In this document: one piece after another, positions 17,745 to 26,458 of the stretch
Layout: each line of letters starts with the position of its first letter
How positions within the stretch are numbered: position 1 is the stretch's first letter
DNA from: SLHU01 sp009929975
Lineage (GTDB): Bacteria; Bacillota; Clostridia; Saccharofermentanales; UBA5734
DNA: 64,000 nucleotides
Direction: 5' to 3'
Assembly: GCA_040776905.1 (NCBI GenBank)
Contig: JAXGZQ010000001.1
Span: 1,364,001 to 1,428,000, forward strand
Position numbers and translations under genes: made by a program
The notes under the pieces: generated by a model
Seen by the model: only the letters and a program-made list of their open reading frames with translations
Databases searched by the model: none
What the model was told of the DNA's origin: nothing

Positions 17745-19832
17745 TCAGATTGGCAGACCGACAGCATCCCTGCGGATAAAGAGAGGAATAACGTCGAGCG
17801 GAGCGTGAGCGGTTACCCACTGTCCGCCATCATGCAATTGACCGGTCGAGGATTCGCGCCAGGTCTCGCCGGCCGGCAGATAAACCGACCGTGTGGCCAC
17901 ACCGGCTTCATAGACCGGGGCGACCAGTATATCCGGCCCGAACATATAGGTCTCATCAATATCCCAGGCCGCCGGATCATCCGGGAATTCATAGAACAGC
18001 GGCCGCATGACCGGCGTTCCCTTTTCATGCGCGGCCTTCATCAGATCGTGAATGTACGGTTTGAGCGACTCACGCAGAAACAGAAATTTCTTGAGGATTT
18101 CGTAATTGTCATCACCGAACGACCAGACTTCGTTTTCCGCGCCTGTTCCGAACTGTTCCACTCCGTTGCGGTAGAGCGGCTCGGGATCTTTGTACGGCAG
18201 GCGGTCGCCGTGCAGCCGCATGACCGGTTGGAAACAGCCCCAGGCGAACCAGCGGACCAGCAGTTCACGGAAGTCATCATGGGCAGGGAAGCCAGCCAGA
18301 AAACCGCCGATATCGGTGGTCCACCAGGGCAGGCCGGCCATGCCGGCATTAATGCCGGCTGTGATCTGCTGGCGCATCGATTTGAAGGATGAGTGGATAT
18401 CGCCGCTCCAGACCAGGGCACCGTAACGCTGGCTGCCGGCCCAGCCGCAGCGGATCAGGCACATGATATCCTGTTCCCCCTCAGCTGCCAGGCCGTCGTA
18501 GAAGGCCTTGGCGAAATAGAGGGGATAACTGTTGCTGTTCTGCAGCGCCGGACCCATGTGATAATGCAGGTTGTCGATATGCTGGTTGTTGTAGATCGGT
18601 TCCGCGCTGTCGAGCCAGAACAGCTTGATGCCCTTGTCATAGTAGTTTTTCTTGCAGATCCGCCAGATGAAATCACGGGCACCCGGGTTCAGCGCGTCCC
18701 AGAGGGTCACATCCCCCATGAACAGGCTGGTCAGTAGGCCACCGCGGTCATTGCGGATCAGATAGCCGTTCTCGGCCAGTTCAGGGAAATTCTTGCTGCG
18801 GACATCCACCGTCGGCCAGACGGAGACTACCAGATTGACACCGGCCGCGTTCAGTTCCTCGACCATGGCCTCCGGATCCGGCCAGTCGATCGAATCGAAC
18901 TCCCAGTCACCCTGCATGGTCCAGTGGAAAAAGTCGATGACAATCGCATCGAGCGGCAGGCCGCGCCGTTTGTGTTCCCGCACGACACCGAGCAGCTCAT
19001 CCTGTGTCCGGTAGCGCAGCTTGCACTGCCAGAAGCCCATCAGGTCATCCCGCATCATCGGGACGGTGCCGGTCACCCCGGCATAGGCTTCTTCAATCTC
19101 AGCCGGTGTATCGCCGGCGCAGATCCAGTAGTCGATCTGGCGGGTGGAGCGGGCGGTCCAGCGGGTGACATTGCGGGCGAAGGTCACATCGCCGACAGCG
19201 GGGTTATTCCAGAGAAAACCGTAGCCGTGGCTGGAAACCAGAAATGGTGAGGAGATCTGGCTGTTTCGCTGCGCCAATTCCAGTTTCGCGCCTTTGAGGT
19301 TCAGCCGGTCCTCCTGATACTGGCCCATGCCGTAGAGTTTTTCGTTGTCATAGGCTTCAAACGACATGATCAGACGGTAGTCGTCCGTACCGGAATGCGG
19401 CAGAAGATGGCGCGCTTTCATCGCCAGCGGCACACTGTATTCGGACAGATCGCTGCGGTTGCGTACATATTCACGCAGCAGCTCCTCGCCGCGCTGATTG
19501 CGAAAGGAGATGTAGCCATGGCGGTCGACAAACGCCGTCAGCCGGCCGTTGGTAATCGCCGCGGCGTTTTCTTCCTCGACCAGCGGCGCGTCCTCGCCCG
19601 GATTGCCGGCGGATGCCAGTTGTTTCTTATTGGACGGTTTCGTCTTGACCCGGCGAACCTCCGCCTGTGCGTCGGTTGGCTGCGGCAGCAGGGCCCAGTC
19701 CTGATCGGTATCCAGATTCGCGTTGCGGGTAACCCGGACACGAAGTCCGTCCTTACCCCAGGGCTGAATCAGTATCTGTTCATCACCCTGGCGGCGCAGC
19801 AGCTGCTGATTGCTGATATCATAAATTGCCAT
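17745..19832 (-). CDS. GH31 glycosidase, alpha-xylosidase-like (copy 2)
   Basis: A 695-residue family 31 glycoside hydrolase without a signal peptide, so it acts in the cytoplasm on imported sugar. Order of parts: N-terminal beta-sandwich (GLRVRVTRNAN), active-site strand DAIVIDFFHW, nucleophile motif LFWLDSAEP (Asp408) and acid/base motif LVWSGDIHSS (Asp478), then C-terminal beta domains with RPLFYEFPDD. The WLDxAEP context resembles alpha-xylosidases more than alpha-glucosidases. It follows a close paralogue by 16 bases, with GGAGG before its ATG. Confidence 0.9.
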   Translation of the reverse strand: MAIYDISNQQLLRRQGDEQILIQPWGKDGLRVRVTRNANLDTDQDWALLPQPTDAQAEVRRVKTKPSNKKQLASAGNPGEDAPLVEEENAAAITNGRLTAFVDRHGYISFRNQRGEELLREYVRNRSDLSEYSVPLAMKARHLLPHSGTDDYRLIMSFEAYDNEKLYGMGQYQEDRLNLKGAKLELAQRNSQISSPFLVSSHGYGFLWNNPAVGDVTFARNVTRWTARSTRQIDYWICAGDTPAEIEEAYAGVTGTVPMMRDDLMGFWQCKLRYRTQDELLGVVREHKRRGLPLDAIVIDFFHWTMQGDWEFDSIDWPDPEAMVEELNAAGVNLVVSVWPTVDVRSKNFPELAENGYLIRNDRGGLLTSLFMGDVTLWDALNPGARDFIWRICKKNYYDKGIKLFWLDSAEPIYNNQHIDNLHYHMGPALQNSNSYPLYFAKAFYDGLAAEGEQDIMCLIRCGWAGSQRYGALVWSGDIHSSFKSMRQQITAGINAGMAGLPWWTTDIGGFLAGFPAHDDFRELLVRWFAWGCFQPVMRLHGDRLPYKDPEPLYRNGVEQFGTGAENEVWSFGDDNYEILKKFLFLRESLKPYIHDLMKAAHEKGTPVMRPLFYEFPDDPAAWDIDETYMFGPDILVAPVYEAGVATRSVYLPAGETWRESSTGQLHDGGQWVTAHAPLDVIPLFIRRDAVGLPI

Positions 19833-19848
19833 GATGCAATTGCCTCCT

Positions 19849-21942
19849 TTATAACGGCAGTTCGGCGCCTTCGCGGACGAACAGGGGAATCGTTTCGATC
19901 GGGGTAGCGGCGATCACCGTCTGGCCGCCGCTGATGACCTTGCCGGTTGCGACCTCGCGCCAGCGGCAGCCTGCCGGCAGAACAACCGGACGGCTTGTCT
20001 GACCGGCTTCGAACACCGGTGCGACGAGCAGGTCAGGACCGAACATATATTGATCTTCAGCCTCCCAGCAGGCGGGATCGTCCGGGAACTGATAGAACAT
20101 CGTCCGCATCGCCGGGCTGCCATTTTCATGGGCTTCCTGCATGATCTGGTGGATATACGGTTTGAGGGCTTCCCTGATCTGCAGATAGTGCTTGAGGATC
20201 TCATAGTTGTCATCGCCGAATGACCAGACCTCATTGTCCGCGCCGCTGCCGAAGCGTTTGATCTGGCCATAGTATTCAACCGGTGGATCCTGATAGGGCA
20301 GGCGGTCGCCATGCAGACGCATGACCGGCAGGAACGTGCCCCACTGGAACCAGCGGACGAGCAGTTCGCGGAAATCATCATGCGCGGTAAAACCGCCGAG
20401 AAATCCGCCGATGTCGCAGGTCCACCAGGGAATACCGGCCATACCGGCATTCAGGCCGGCCGGCAACTGCTTGCGCATCGCGGTAAAGGTCGATTCCACA
20501 TCGCCGCTCCAGAGCAGCGCGCCATAGCGCTGGCTGCCGGCCCAGGCACAGCGGATCAGGTGCATGATGTTCTCATCGCCCTCCCGTTCCATGCCTTCAT
20601 AGAATCCCTGCAGATAGCATTTGGGATACTCGTTCGCGCACATCAATGCCGGACCATGGTAGTAGCGCAGGTTGTCCGCCTCATAAATATCGAGTTCGGG
20701 TTCAGCCTCATCCAGCCAGAACAGCTTGATGCCCTTATCGTAGTAATTTTTCTTCGCCTGCTGCCAGACATACTCGCGCGCGCCGGGATTGATCGCGTCA
20801 TAATAGGTGGTCGGTCCCATCCAGGTACCGAGAACTTCCATACCGCGGTCGCGATGGAGCAGATAGCCGCGCTCTTTCATGTTCCGATAATTTTCCGTCC
20901 GGTTATCAACGGTTGGCCAGATCGAGACCATCACTTTAACCCCGAGCGACTCGATTTCCGCGACCATCGCGTCCGGATCAGGGAAGTCGCGTGGATCAAA
21001 CTGCCAGTCGCCCTGGGCGGTCCAGTGGAAAAAGTCAATGACAATCACGTCCATCGGCAGGCCGCGGCGTTTATGTTCACGGACCACCTGGAGCACTTCC
21101 TCCTGTGTCTGGTAGCGCAGCTTGCACTGCCAGAAGCCCATCAGGTCATCCCGCATCATCGGGGTCCGTCCGGTGACCGCGGTATAACGTTCCATGATAT
21201 CCGCCGGACGGTCGCCGGCGCAGATCCAGTAGTCAATCTGGGTGGTCCGTTCAGCTGTCCACTCCGTCACATTCTCACCGAGTGTCACCTGGCCGATCGC
21301 CGGATTGTTCCAGAGAAAGCCATAACCGCGTGATGAAACCATGAAGGGAATCGATGCCTGCGAGTTACGGTGGGCAAGCTCCAGTGAGCAGCCCTTCAGG
21401 TTGAGAAAATCTTCCTGGTACTGACCCAGGCCATACAGCCGCTCGTTCTCATAAGCCTCAAACGACATGACGGCCTGATAGTCGGCCCCGGGGACCGGCA
21501 GCATGCTGCGCGCCTGCAGACCCAGTGGAACACAGAATTCCGAGAGGTCATTGCGATTGCGCACATATTCCCGCGTCAACACCTCACCATGCTGATTATA
21601 AAACGAAAGATAGCCGTGCCGGTCGATTTCAGCCGTGATCTGACCATTGCTGATCCGCATCGCGTTGGGCTTTTTTTGCGGCTTTTCCGCGACATGGTAT
21701 TCTCCCTGACCCAGCCGGGCGGCATCCTGCGCGAAATTATCCGGAGCGGTTTCGAAAATTTCCGTCTGAACACCCGTTGAAACGGCGGGCTGCGGCAGCA
21801 AGGCCCAATCACGGTCGCGGTCAAAGTCCGCCCGATGGGTCACCCGGACACGAAGTCCGTCACGGCCCCAGGGTTCAATCAGGATTTTCTCCGTATCCCG
21901 CTGCCAGAAGAGGCGGTGGTTCGCAATGTCCATATAAGCCAT
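19849..21942 (-). CDS. GH31 glycosidase, alpha-xylosidase-like (copy 1)
   Basis: A 697-residue cytoplasmic family 31 glycosidase, closely related to its downstream neighbour along the whole length (both share RDDLMGFWQCKLRY and KRRGLP motifs). Nucleophile motif LFWLDEAEPE (Asp411) and acid/base motif LLWSGDVEST (Asp481) are intact. Compared with copy 2 the loop after the nucleophile differs (LDIYEADNLRYYHG against IYNNQHIDNLHYHMG), which suggests a different aglycone preference. First gene of the minus-strand pair, facing the aldolase operon. Confidence 0.9.
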   Translation of the reverse strand: MAYMDIANHRLFWQRDTEKILIEPWGRDGLRVRVTHRADFDRDRDWALLPQPAVSTGVQTEIFETAPDNFAQDAARLGQGEYHVAEKPQKKPNAMRISNGQITAEIDRHGYLSFYNQHGEVLTREYVRNRNDLSEFCVPLGLQARSMLPVPGADYQAVMSFEAYENERLYGLGQYQEDFLNLKGCSLELAHRNSQASIPFMVSSRGYGFLWNNPAIGQVTLGENVTEWTAERTTQIDYWICAGDRPADIMERYTAVTGRTPMMRDDLMGFWQCKLRYQTQEEVLQVVREHKRRGLPMDVIVIDFFHWTAQGDWQFDPRDFPDPDAMVAEIESLGVKVMVSIWPTVDNRTENYRNMKERGYLLHRDRGMEVLGTWMGPTTYYDAINPGAREYVWQQAKKNYYDKGIKLFWLDEAEPELDIYEADNLRYYHGPALMCANEYPKCYLQGFYEGMEREGDENIMHLIRCAWAGSQRYGALLWSGDVESTFTAMRKQLPAGLNAGMAGIPWWTCDIGGFLGGFTAHDDFRELLVRWFQWGTFLPVMRLHGDRLPYQDPPVEYYGQIKRFGSGADNEVWSFGDDNYEILKHYLQIREALKPYIHQIMQEAHENGSPAMRTMFYQFPDDPACWEAEDQYMFGPDLLVAPVFEAGQTSRPVVLPAGCRWREVATGKVISGGQTVIAATPIETIPLFVREGAELPL

Positions 21943-21981
21943 AATGCATGCTTCCTTTCTGTTTGTCGGCCATACCTTTTC

Positions 21982-22010
21982 ATGTTAGGTGAAGGCCTGA
22001 AACGCGTCAA
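21982..22010 (-). promoter_or_regulatory. Promoter of the GH31 pair
   Basis: On the minus strand TTGACG and TAACAT are separated by 17 bases, about 40 bases before the first GH31 start codon. Confidence 0.6.
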
Positions 22011-22104
22011 GGCACGATTCGTGATTATTGATAAAAGACTGTTGATCAGCCACACATTTGGACACGGATGGGGAACTGTAATCATGACAATGATGCCGCT
22101 CGTC

Positions 22105-22133
22105 TGGACGATCCGGGCGGACTGGGTGATAAT
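22105..22133 (+). promoter_or_regulatory. Promoter of the aldo/keto reductase gene
   Basis: TGGACG and GATAAT lie 17 bases apart, about 68 bases before the reductase start. Confidence 0.45.
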
Positions 22134-22143
22134 AGAAGATGTC

Positions 22144-22166
22144 ATGGTTCGAGCGAATCGTACCAT
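22144..22166 (+). promoter_or_regulatory. Candidate operator (inverted repeat) at the reductase promoter
   Basis: ATGGT-t-CGA, five bases, TCG-t-ACCAT form an interrupted but symmetrical palindrome of 23 bases starting 11 bases after the -10 element. Its place across the start of transcription fits a repressor site. No LacI-type gene is in the window. Confidence 0.45.
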
Positions 22167-22200
22167 AAAGCCAGAGCATCATACACAGGGAGGAAACAAC

Positions 22201-23166
22201 ATGAAATCAGTCCAGCTGGGCAAGACCAATATCCAACTTTCCGAAATTATCATGGGCTGCTGGGTCACCGGCGGCGCGTACTGGGGAGGTGCCGACGATC
22301 AGGAATCCATCAACGCGATTCATCAGGCGCTCGACCTCGGTGTCCATTCGTTTGATACCGCCTATATTTACGGCAATGGGCATTCGGAGAACGTACTCGG
22401 ACAGGCCGTTGCCGGAAAACGAGACCAGGTACAGCTCATCTCCAAGCTCTGGAAAGACTCCATGAGCAAGGATAAAGTCCGTCCGGCCTGTGAAGACAGC
22501 CTGAGACGATTGAAGACCGATTATCTCGATGTCTATTTTATTCACTATCCTTCAGATGACGGTATTCCGGTTGAAGAGACCCTCGGTGAGATGAACCGGT
22601 TGAAGGAAGAAGGCAAAATCCGGGCGATCGGATTATCCAATTTCAGTCTCGCCCAGATGAAGGAAGCCATGCAATTCGCGCAGATCGACATCATTCAGCC
22701 GTGTTATAGCCTGGTCTGGCGCTTTATTGACGCCGACGTCCTGCCATTCTGCCGTGAACATGATATCGGTGTGATTCCCTACAGCCCGATCGCCCAGGGG
22801 CTGCTGACCGGGAAATTTACCCGCGATACGGTGTTCGCCGATAATGACGGACGCAGCCGCGCTCCGATCTTCCAGTCCCCCTGGCGCGAAGGCGCTCTGG
22901 AGATTGTCGATGTCATGCGTCCGATCGCGGAAAAATACCAGAAGACCCTGGCCCAGCTGGCGATCAACTGGGTTAATCAGGTGCCGGGAATCACAGCGGC
23001 GATTGTCGGCGGCCGAACCGCCGCCCAGCTGCGTGACAACGCCGGCGCTTGCGGCTGGCAGCTCGATGAGCAGGACTGGCAGACCCTGGATAAGGCCAGC
23101 GCTGCGTTCTGCGCGACGCTGCCGACATTCCGCAACTTCTTTGACGCGACCGTCATTGACGAATAA
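22201..23166 (+). CDS. Aldo/keto reductase
   Basis: A 321-residue NADP(H)-dependent aldo/keto reductase. The catalytic tetrad region is visible: SFDTAYIYGNGHSE (Asp and Tyr), LISKLWKDS (Lys), YLDVYFIHYPS (His). The cofactor-binding end includes AIVGGRTAAQLRDNAGA. The start encoding MKSVQLGKT has GGGAGGAAACAAC ahead of it; in-frame codons further upstream are non-coding leader. It lies within the sugar locus, opposite the GH31 genes, and could reduce an aldehyde from aldol cleavage or oxidise the free sugar; both are inference. Confidence 0.9.
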   Translation: MKSVQLGKTNIQLSEIIMGCWVTGGAYWGGADDQESINAIHQALDLGVHSFDTAYIYGNGHSENVLGQAVAGKRDQVQLISKLWKDSMSKDKVRPACEDSLRRLKTDYLDVYFIHYPSDDGIPVEETLGEMNRLKEEGKIRAIGLSNFSLAQMKEAMQFAQIDIIQPCYSLVWRFIDADVLPFCREHDIGVIPYSPIAQGLLTGKFTRDTVFADNDGRSRAPIFQSPWREGALEIVDVMRPIAEKYQKTLAQLAINWVNQVPGITAAIVGGRTAAQLRDNAGACGWQLDEQDWQTLDKASAAFCATLPTFRNFFDATVIDE

Positions 23167-23193
23167 GAAAATCAGCCTGAGGAGGAAAACGCA

Positions 23194-23700
23194 ATGAAAC
23201 AAATTCATGTTCAGCCACTGAGCGCAGAGGCTTTCCGTCGTTACGGGGTGTTCCAGAACCTGCTGGACGACGCGTCGCTGGCCGCGACATCCATTTTCGA
23301 TGCCGGCTTCTTCGCGGATGTCCTGGCACTCGATTTCGGCCCCGGCAATCTGCCGACTGTCTCGGTCTGCCCGGTTCATCCGCAGGAAAAGAAGATCATC
23401 CGTTTCCTCGAAGCGCATGGTACGACCAGTGAAGGCCTCCTGCCGATTGATCAGGATGTCGTCATTTATGTCGGCGTGCCGGGGAAGGGCCCTGAGCGCC
23501 TGACCACTGATACCCTTGAGGCCTTCTATGTACCCCGCGGCACCTTCGTCAAGTTAAACCCCCTGATCACCCACGGACCACAGTACAGCGTATGCGACGC
23601 GGAAGCGCATGTCCTCTGTCTGCTGCCGGGCCGTACCTTTCACAACGACATGATCATGAAGCGGCTGGATCAAGCGGACTGGGTTGAGATTGTCGATTGA
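23194..23700 (+). CDS. Ureidoglycolate lyase (AllA)-like cupin protein
   Basis: A 168-residue protein with features of the AllA fold, a cupin-like barrel. Motifs include FRRYGVFQNLL at the N-terminus, LEAHGTTSEGLLPIDQDVVIYVG, which corresponds to the family's H-x-S-QAFIPL region, and FYVPRGTFVKLNPLITHGP. A purine or allantoin pathway is not evident nearby, so a sugar-acid or lactone substrate is just as likely. AGGAGGAAAACGCA precedes the ATG, 27 bases after the reductase gene, and a perfect terminator follows, making a two-gene unit. Confidence 0.55.
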   Translation: MKQIHVQPLSAEAFRRYGVFQNLLDDASLAATSIFDAGFFADVLALDFGPGNLPTVSVCPVHPQEKKIIRFLEAHGTTSEGLLPIDQDVVIYVGVPGKGPERLTTDTLEAFYVPRGTFVKLNPLITHGPQYSVCDAEAHVLCLLPGRTFHNDMIMKRLDQADWVEIVD

Positions 23701-23733
23701 ACCCTGGCGGCTGATTGACCTGTAAATGCAAGA

Positions 23734-23762
23734 GATGGCGGCCATGGCCGCCATCTTTTTTC
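23734..23762 (+). terminator. Intrinsic terminator of the reductase/AllA-like unit
   Basis: A perfect 22-base palindrome centred on GGCCATGGCC is followed by six T. Confidence 0.9.
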
Positions 23763-23764
23763 GT

Positions 23765-23796
23765 ATAAAAAAGCATCCCCGCGGACGGGGATGCTT
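23765..23796 (-). terminator. Intrinsic terminator of the sugar transporter operon
   Basis: AAGCATCCCCG, four bases, CGGGGATGCTT. Read on the minus strand, the stem is followed by six T. It closes the transporter operon. Confidence 0.9.
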
Positions 23797-23836
23797 CTTT
23801 GAATCAACAATTCCAGATCAGACGTTTCGGTCAGCC

Positions 23837-25414
23837 TTAGTTGCCGGCTTTCCATGCGTCCCACTGTGCTTTGACTTCGGCCATAACGGTTTCAACACCG
23901 GCGGCTTTCAGTTCAGCGAGGAATGTGTCATAATTTTCGGTCACGTTGACGCCGCAGCGCATTGACAGGCTGTAGGTGTCGGTGACGTTCTTGATCGCGG
24001 CATATTCGTTTTCAACAGCGGTCTGCTGGAAACGGAAACCGAGTGAATCATGGTTCCAGGCTTCAGCGGTCAGAGCGGCCATCTGCTCATATTTGAGCGG
24101 ATCTTCGTTCGCGCTGATCAGCTGTTTGAACTGGTTGCCGAGGGTCCACATACCACCGTGTGAATCAGACCAGCCATTGTTCGGCTCAGGCAGAACATAA
24201 CCGTCGTCATTCAGGGTGTAATGGGTGCCTTCAACGCCCCAGGCCATGGTGTTCAGGAGCTCTTCGTTCTGATGCATTTCATTGATGTACATCATCGCGC
24301 GGGCAGGATCCTGAGAGGTGATCGGGATACCGAGCATGGAACCACCGGCATGGGTCGTCACGTTGACGGACGCCGAGGTCTGCACTTCATACAGTTTCAG
24401 ATCCGGGTTGCCGGACTGAGCCATCAGCTCATTCGCTTTAACCTGGCCGCCCTTGAGGACGAAGTCGGTTGAAACGAGGAAGTCACCCGCATTGAGCACG
24501 TCGATGTTGGAGAAGGTGCTCAGGTAGTTGTCAGGATCGGTGTAACCGGCCTCATACCATTTCTCCATGGTCAAGCAGCGTTCACGGGTTGATTCGTCTT
24601 CCCAGTAGTAGACAGGCTCCTGTGATTCGCCTGGTTCGCCGATGTACATCGAGATGGGTTCCATGTTGTTCAGGAAGCCCTGGATGAACTTGTCATAGAA
24701 GCTCCAGCCACCGGCACTGAGCAGCGGACGGACATCCGGCTCTGCCGCGGCGAAATCAGCCAGGATCGGCTCGAGGTCTTCAGGGGTCATGACGGCATCG
24801 GCATCGATGTCGTATTTTTCAACGTAGGTCTGATTCCAGATCAGGCCGCCAGGTACGCACAGTTCCTTGTTGGTCGGAACGGTGTAGAGATGGCCATTGA
24901 CGATGTTGGCAGGAATGAAAGCGCCGAGATCTTCAACCGTCTGCGGAGCATAGGTGTTGATCAGATCGCCATATTCGCTGTCCGGATCGTCCAGAGGCAG
25001 CAGCAGGTTCTTGTTGATGTTGGACATGAAGTGCATCCACTCAGGGGTCCAGAACACGTCGATTTTTTCACCAGCCTGCAGCGGAACCAGGGCTTTTTCT
25101 TCCCAGTCACCACCGGTGATCATGATGAAGTCAACCGTCGCGTTGAACTTGGGTGTGATGATCGCGTTGAGAGCTTCCTCAACAACGGCATCCTGATTCG
25201 AAGGCTGTGTGGAATACATGTAGTATGTAATCTCATACGCTTCGAGTTCGCCAGCCGGCTCAGTGGTGTCTTCGCCGCCGGGCTCTGTGGTGTCTTCGCC
25301 GCCTTCGGTTGTTGTATCGGGAGCCTTTGTGGTGGTGGTTGTGTCTTCACCACAGGCTGCCAACACAAAAACCATTGACAAAACGAGTAACAGTGACAAC
25401 AGTTTCTTTGACAT
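23837..25414 (-). CDS. Sugar ABC transporter solute-binding lipoprotein
   Basis: A 525-residue extracellular binding protein of the LplA/YtcQ type. The signal peptide (SKKLLSLLLVLSMVF) ends in LAAC, giving a lipid-anchored Cys21. A low-complexity Thr/Glu/Gly/Pro linker follows with the repeat GGEDTTEP. The mature domain has the long (about 480 residue) form seen in oligosaccharide-binding partners of LplB/LplC permeases. GAGGAGG before the chosen ATG excludes the in-frame ATG ten codons earlier. Third gene of the transporter operon. The ATPase is not encoded here, and such systems commonly share a general MsmX/MsmK-type ATPase elsewhere. Confidence 0.9.
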   Translation of the reverse strand: MSKKLLSLLLVLSMVFVLAACGEDTTTTTKAPDTTTEGGEDTTEPGGEDTTEPAGELEAYEITYYMYSTQPSNQDAVVEEALNAIITPKFNATVDFIMITGGDWEEKALVPLQAGEKIDVFWTPEWMHFMSNINKNLLLPLDDPDSEYGDLINTYAPQTVEDLGAFIPANIVNGHLYTVPTNKELCVPGGLIWNQTYVEKYDIDADAVMTPEDLEPILADFAAAEPDVRPLLSAGGWSFYDKFIQGFLNNMEPISMYIGEPGESQEPVYYWEDESTRERCLTMEKWYEAGYTDPDNYLSTFSNIDVLNAGDFLVSTDFVLKGGQVKANELMAQSGNPDLKLYEVQTSASVNVTTHAGGSMLGIPITSQDPARAMMYINEMHQNEELLNTMAWGVEGTHYTLNDDGYVLPEPNNGWSDSHGGMWTLGNQFKQLISANEDPLKYEQMAALTAEAWNHDSLGFRFQQTAVENEYAAIKNVTDTYSLSMRCGVNVTENYDTFLAELKAAGVETVMAEVKAQWDAWKAGN

Positions 25415-25469
25415 TGTGTTTTTCCTCCTCTTTATTTTCATCAAGGGGTGCTTCCCCTGGATTTCGAAA

Positions 25470-26429
25470 TTAACCCTTAACCGCGCCGATCGTCAGACCT
25501 TTGACGAAATACTTCTGGAAGAAGGGGTAGGCCAGGACAATCGGGCCCATGGTGACAACGGCCATGGCCATGCGGAAGGTTTCAGCCGGCATTTCGGAAA
25601 GGCCGAGTCCGCCGATGACGGAACCGGAACCGGAGGCTGCCGAGGCCATTTCCTTAAGATATTGGATCGAACGCAGAATACGGTAGATCATATACTGCAG
25701 GTTGATGTACTGGTCCTTGTTGACAAGCAGCAGGCACAGGAAGAAGTTGTTCCAGATACCGACCGCGGCAAACAGGGCAACCGTCGCGAATCCGGGCAAA
25801 GCCAGCGGGGCGACAATCTGGAGCAGTGTACGCCACTCGCCCGCACCGTCGATACGCGCTGATTCAATGACCGCGTCCGGGACATTGGATTTATAGAAGG
25901 TCCGCATGATGATGACCCAGTACGCTGAGAATGACAGCGGCAGGAACAAAGCGAACAGTGTGTTGTTGATATGAAGGATCGATGTGGCCAGAAGATAGAA
26001 CGGAATGGTTCCGGCGTTGAACAGCATCGTGAAAAACGAGAAGAACGTGAAGAAATTACCGAACCGGAAGTCTGACCGTGAAATAGGATAGGCATACAGA
26101 CCGACGGAGATAACGCAGAGAACGGTTCCGAAAATGGTGGCCAGAATCGTATTGCGGTAAGCGGTAACGACCATGCCGCCGCCGGAACTGATCAGGAAGC
26201 GATAGGCCAGAACCGAAAAGTCTGACGGCAACAGCTGATAACCATTTTGGAGCAGTGACTGCTCAGTGGTCAGCGAGGCGGAGACAACAATCAGAAGCGG
26301 CAGCAGGACCGCTGCGGATCCCAGCAGAAAGGCGATGTGCCAGACGAGATTGGCAATCGGCGACAACTGATTGACCTCACGCATTTTTCTCTTTTTCACA
26401 ACGTTTGAGGTGGCAGGTATAGCACTCAT
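25470..26429 (-). CDS. Carbohydrate ABC permease (LplC/YtcP-like)
   Basis: A 319-residue inner membrane permease of the CUT1 family with six helices. The EAA loop, which contacts the ATPase, reads ESARIDGAGEWRTLLQIVAPLALPG, split as ESARIDGAGEW and IVAPLALPG near residues 190-215. GGAGGAAT precedes the ATG. It lies between the other permease and the binding protein. Expected substrate is an oligosaccharide that the GH31 enzymes then cut. Confidence 0.92.
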   Translation of the reverse strand: MSAIPATSNVVKKRKMREVNQLSPIANLVWHIAFLLGSAAVLLPLLIVVSASLTTEQSLLQNGYQLLPSDFSVLAYRFLISSGGGMVVTAYRNTILATIFGTVLCVISVGLYAYPISRSDFRFGNFFTFFSFFTMLFNAGTIPFYLLATSILHINNTLFALFLPLSFSAYWVIIMRTFYKSNVPDAVIESARIDGAGEWRTLLQIVAPLALPGFATVALFAAVGIWNNFFLCLLLVNKDQYINLQYMIYRILRSIQYLKEMASAASGSGSVIGGLGLSEMPAETFRMAMAVVTMGPIVLAYPFFQKYFVKGLTIGAVKG

Positions 26430-26458
26430 ATCAATGATTCCTCCGTTTCAAGTCTGAC

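Noticed and set aside
14357..21942. Sulfoquinovose (sulfo-EMP) pathway, since GH31, isomerase, PfkB kinase and aldolase are present
   Set aside because: Both GH31 proteins have alpha-xylosidase-like active-site motifs, the aldolase is class II rather than the class I type of that pathway, the isomerase is fucose-isomerase-like, and no sulfonate exporter or sulfolactaldehyde enzyme was recognised.
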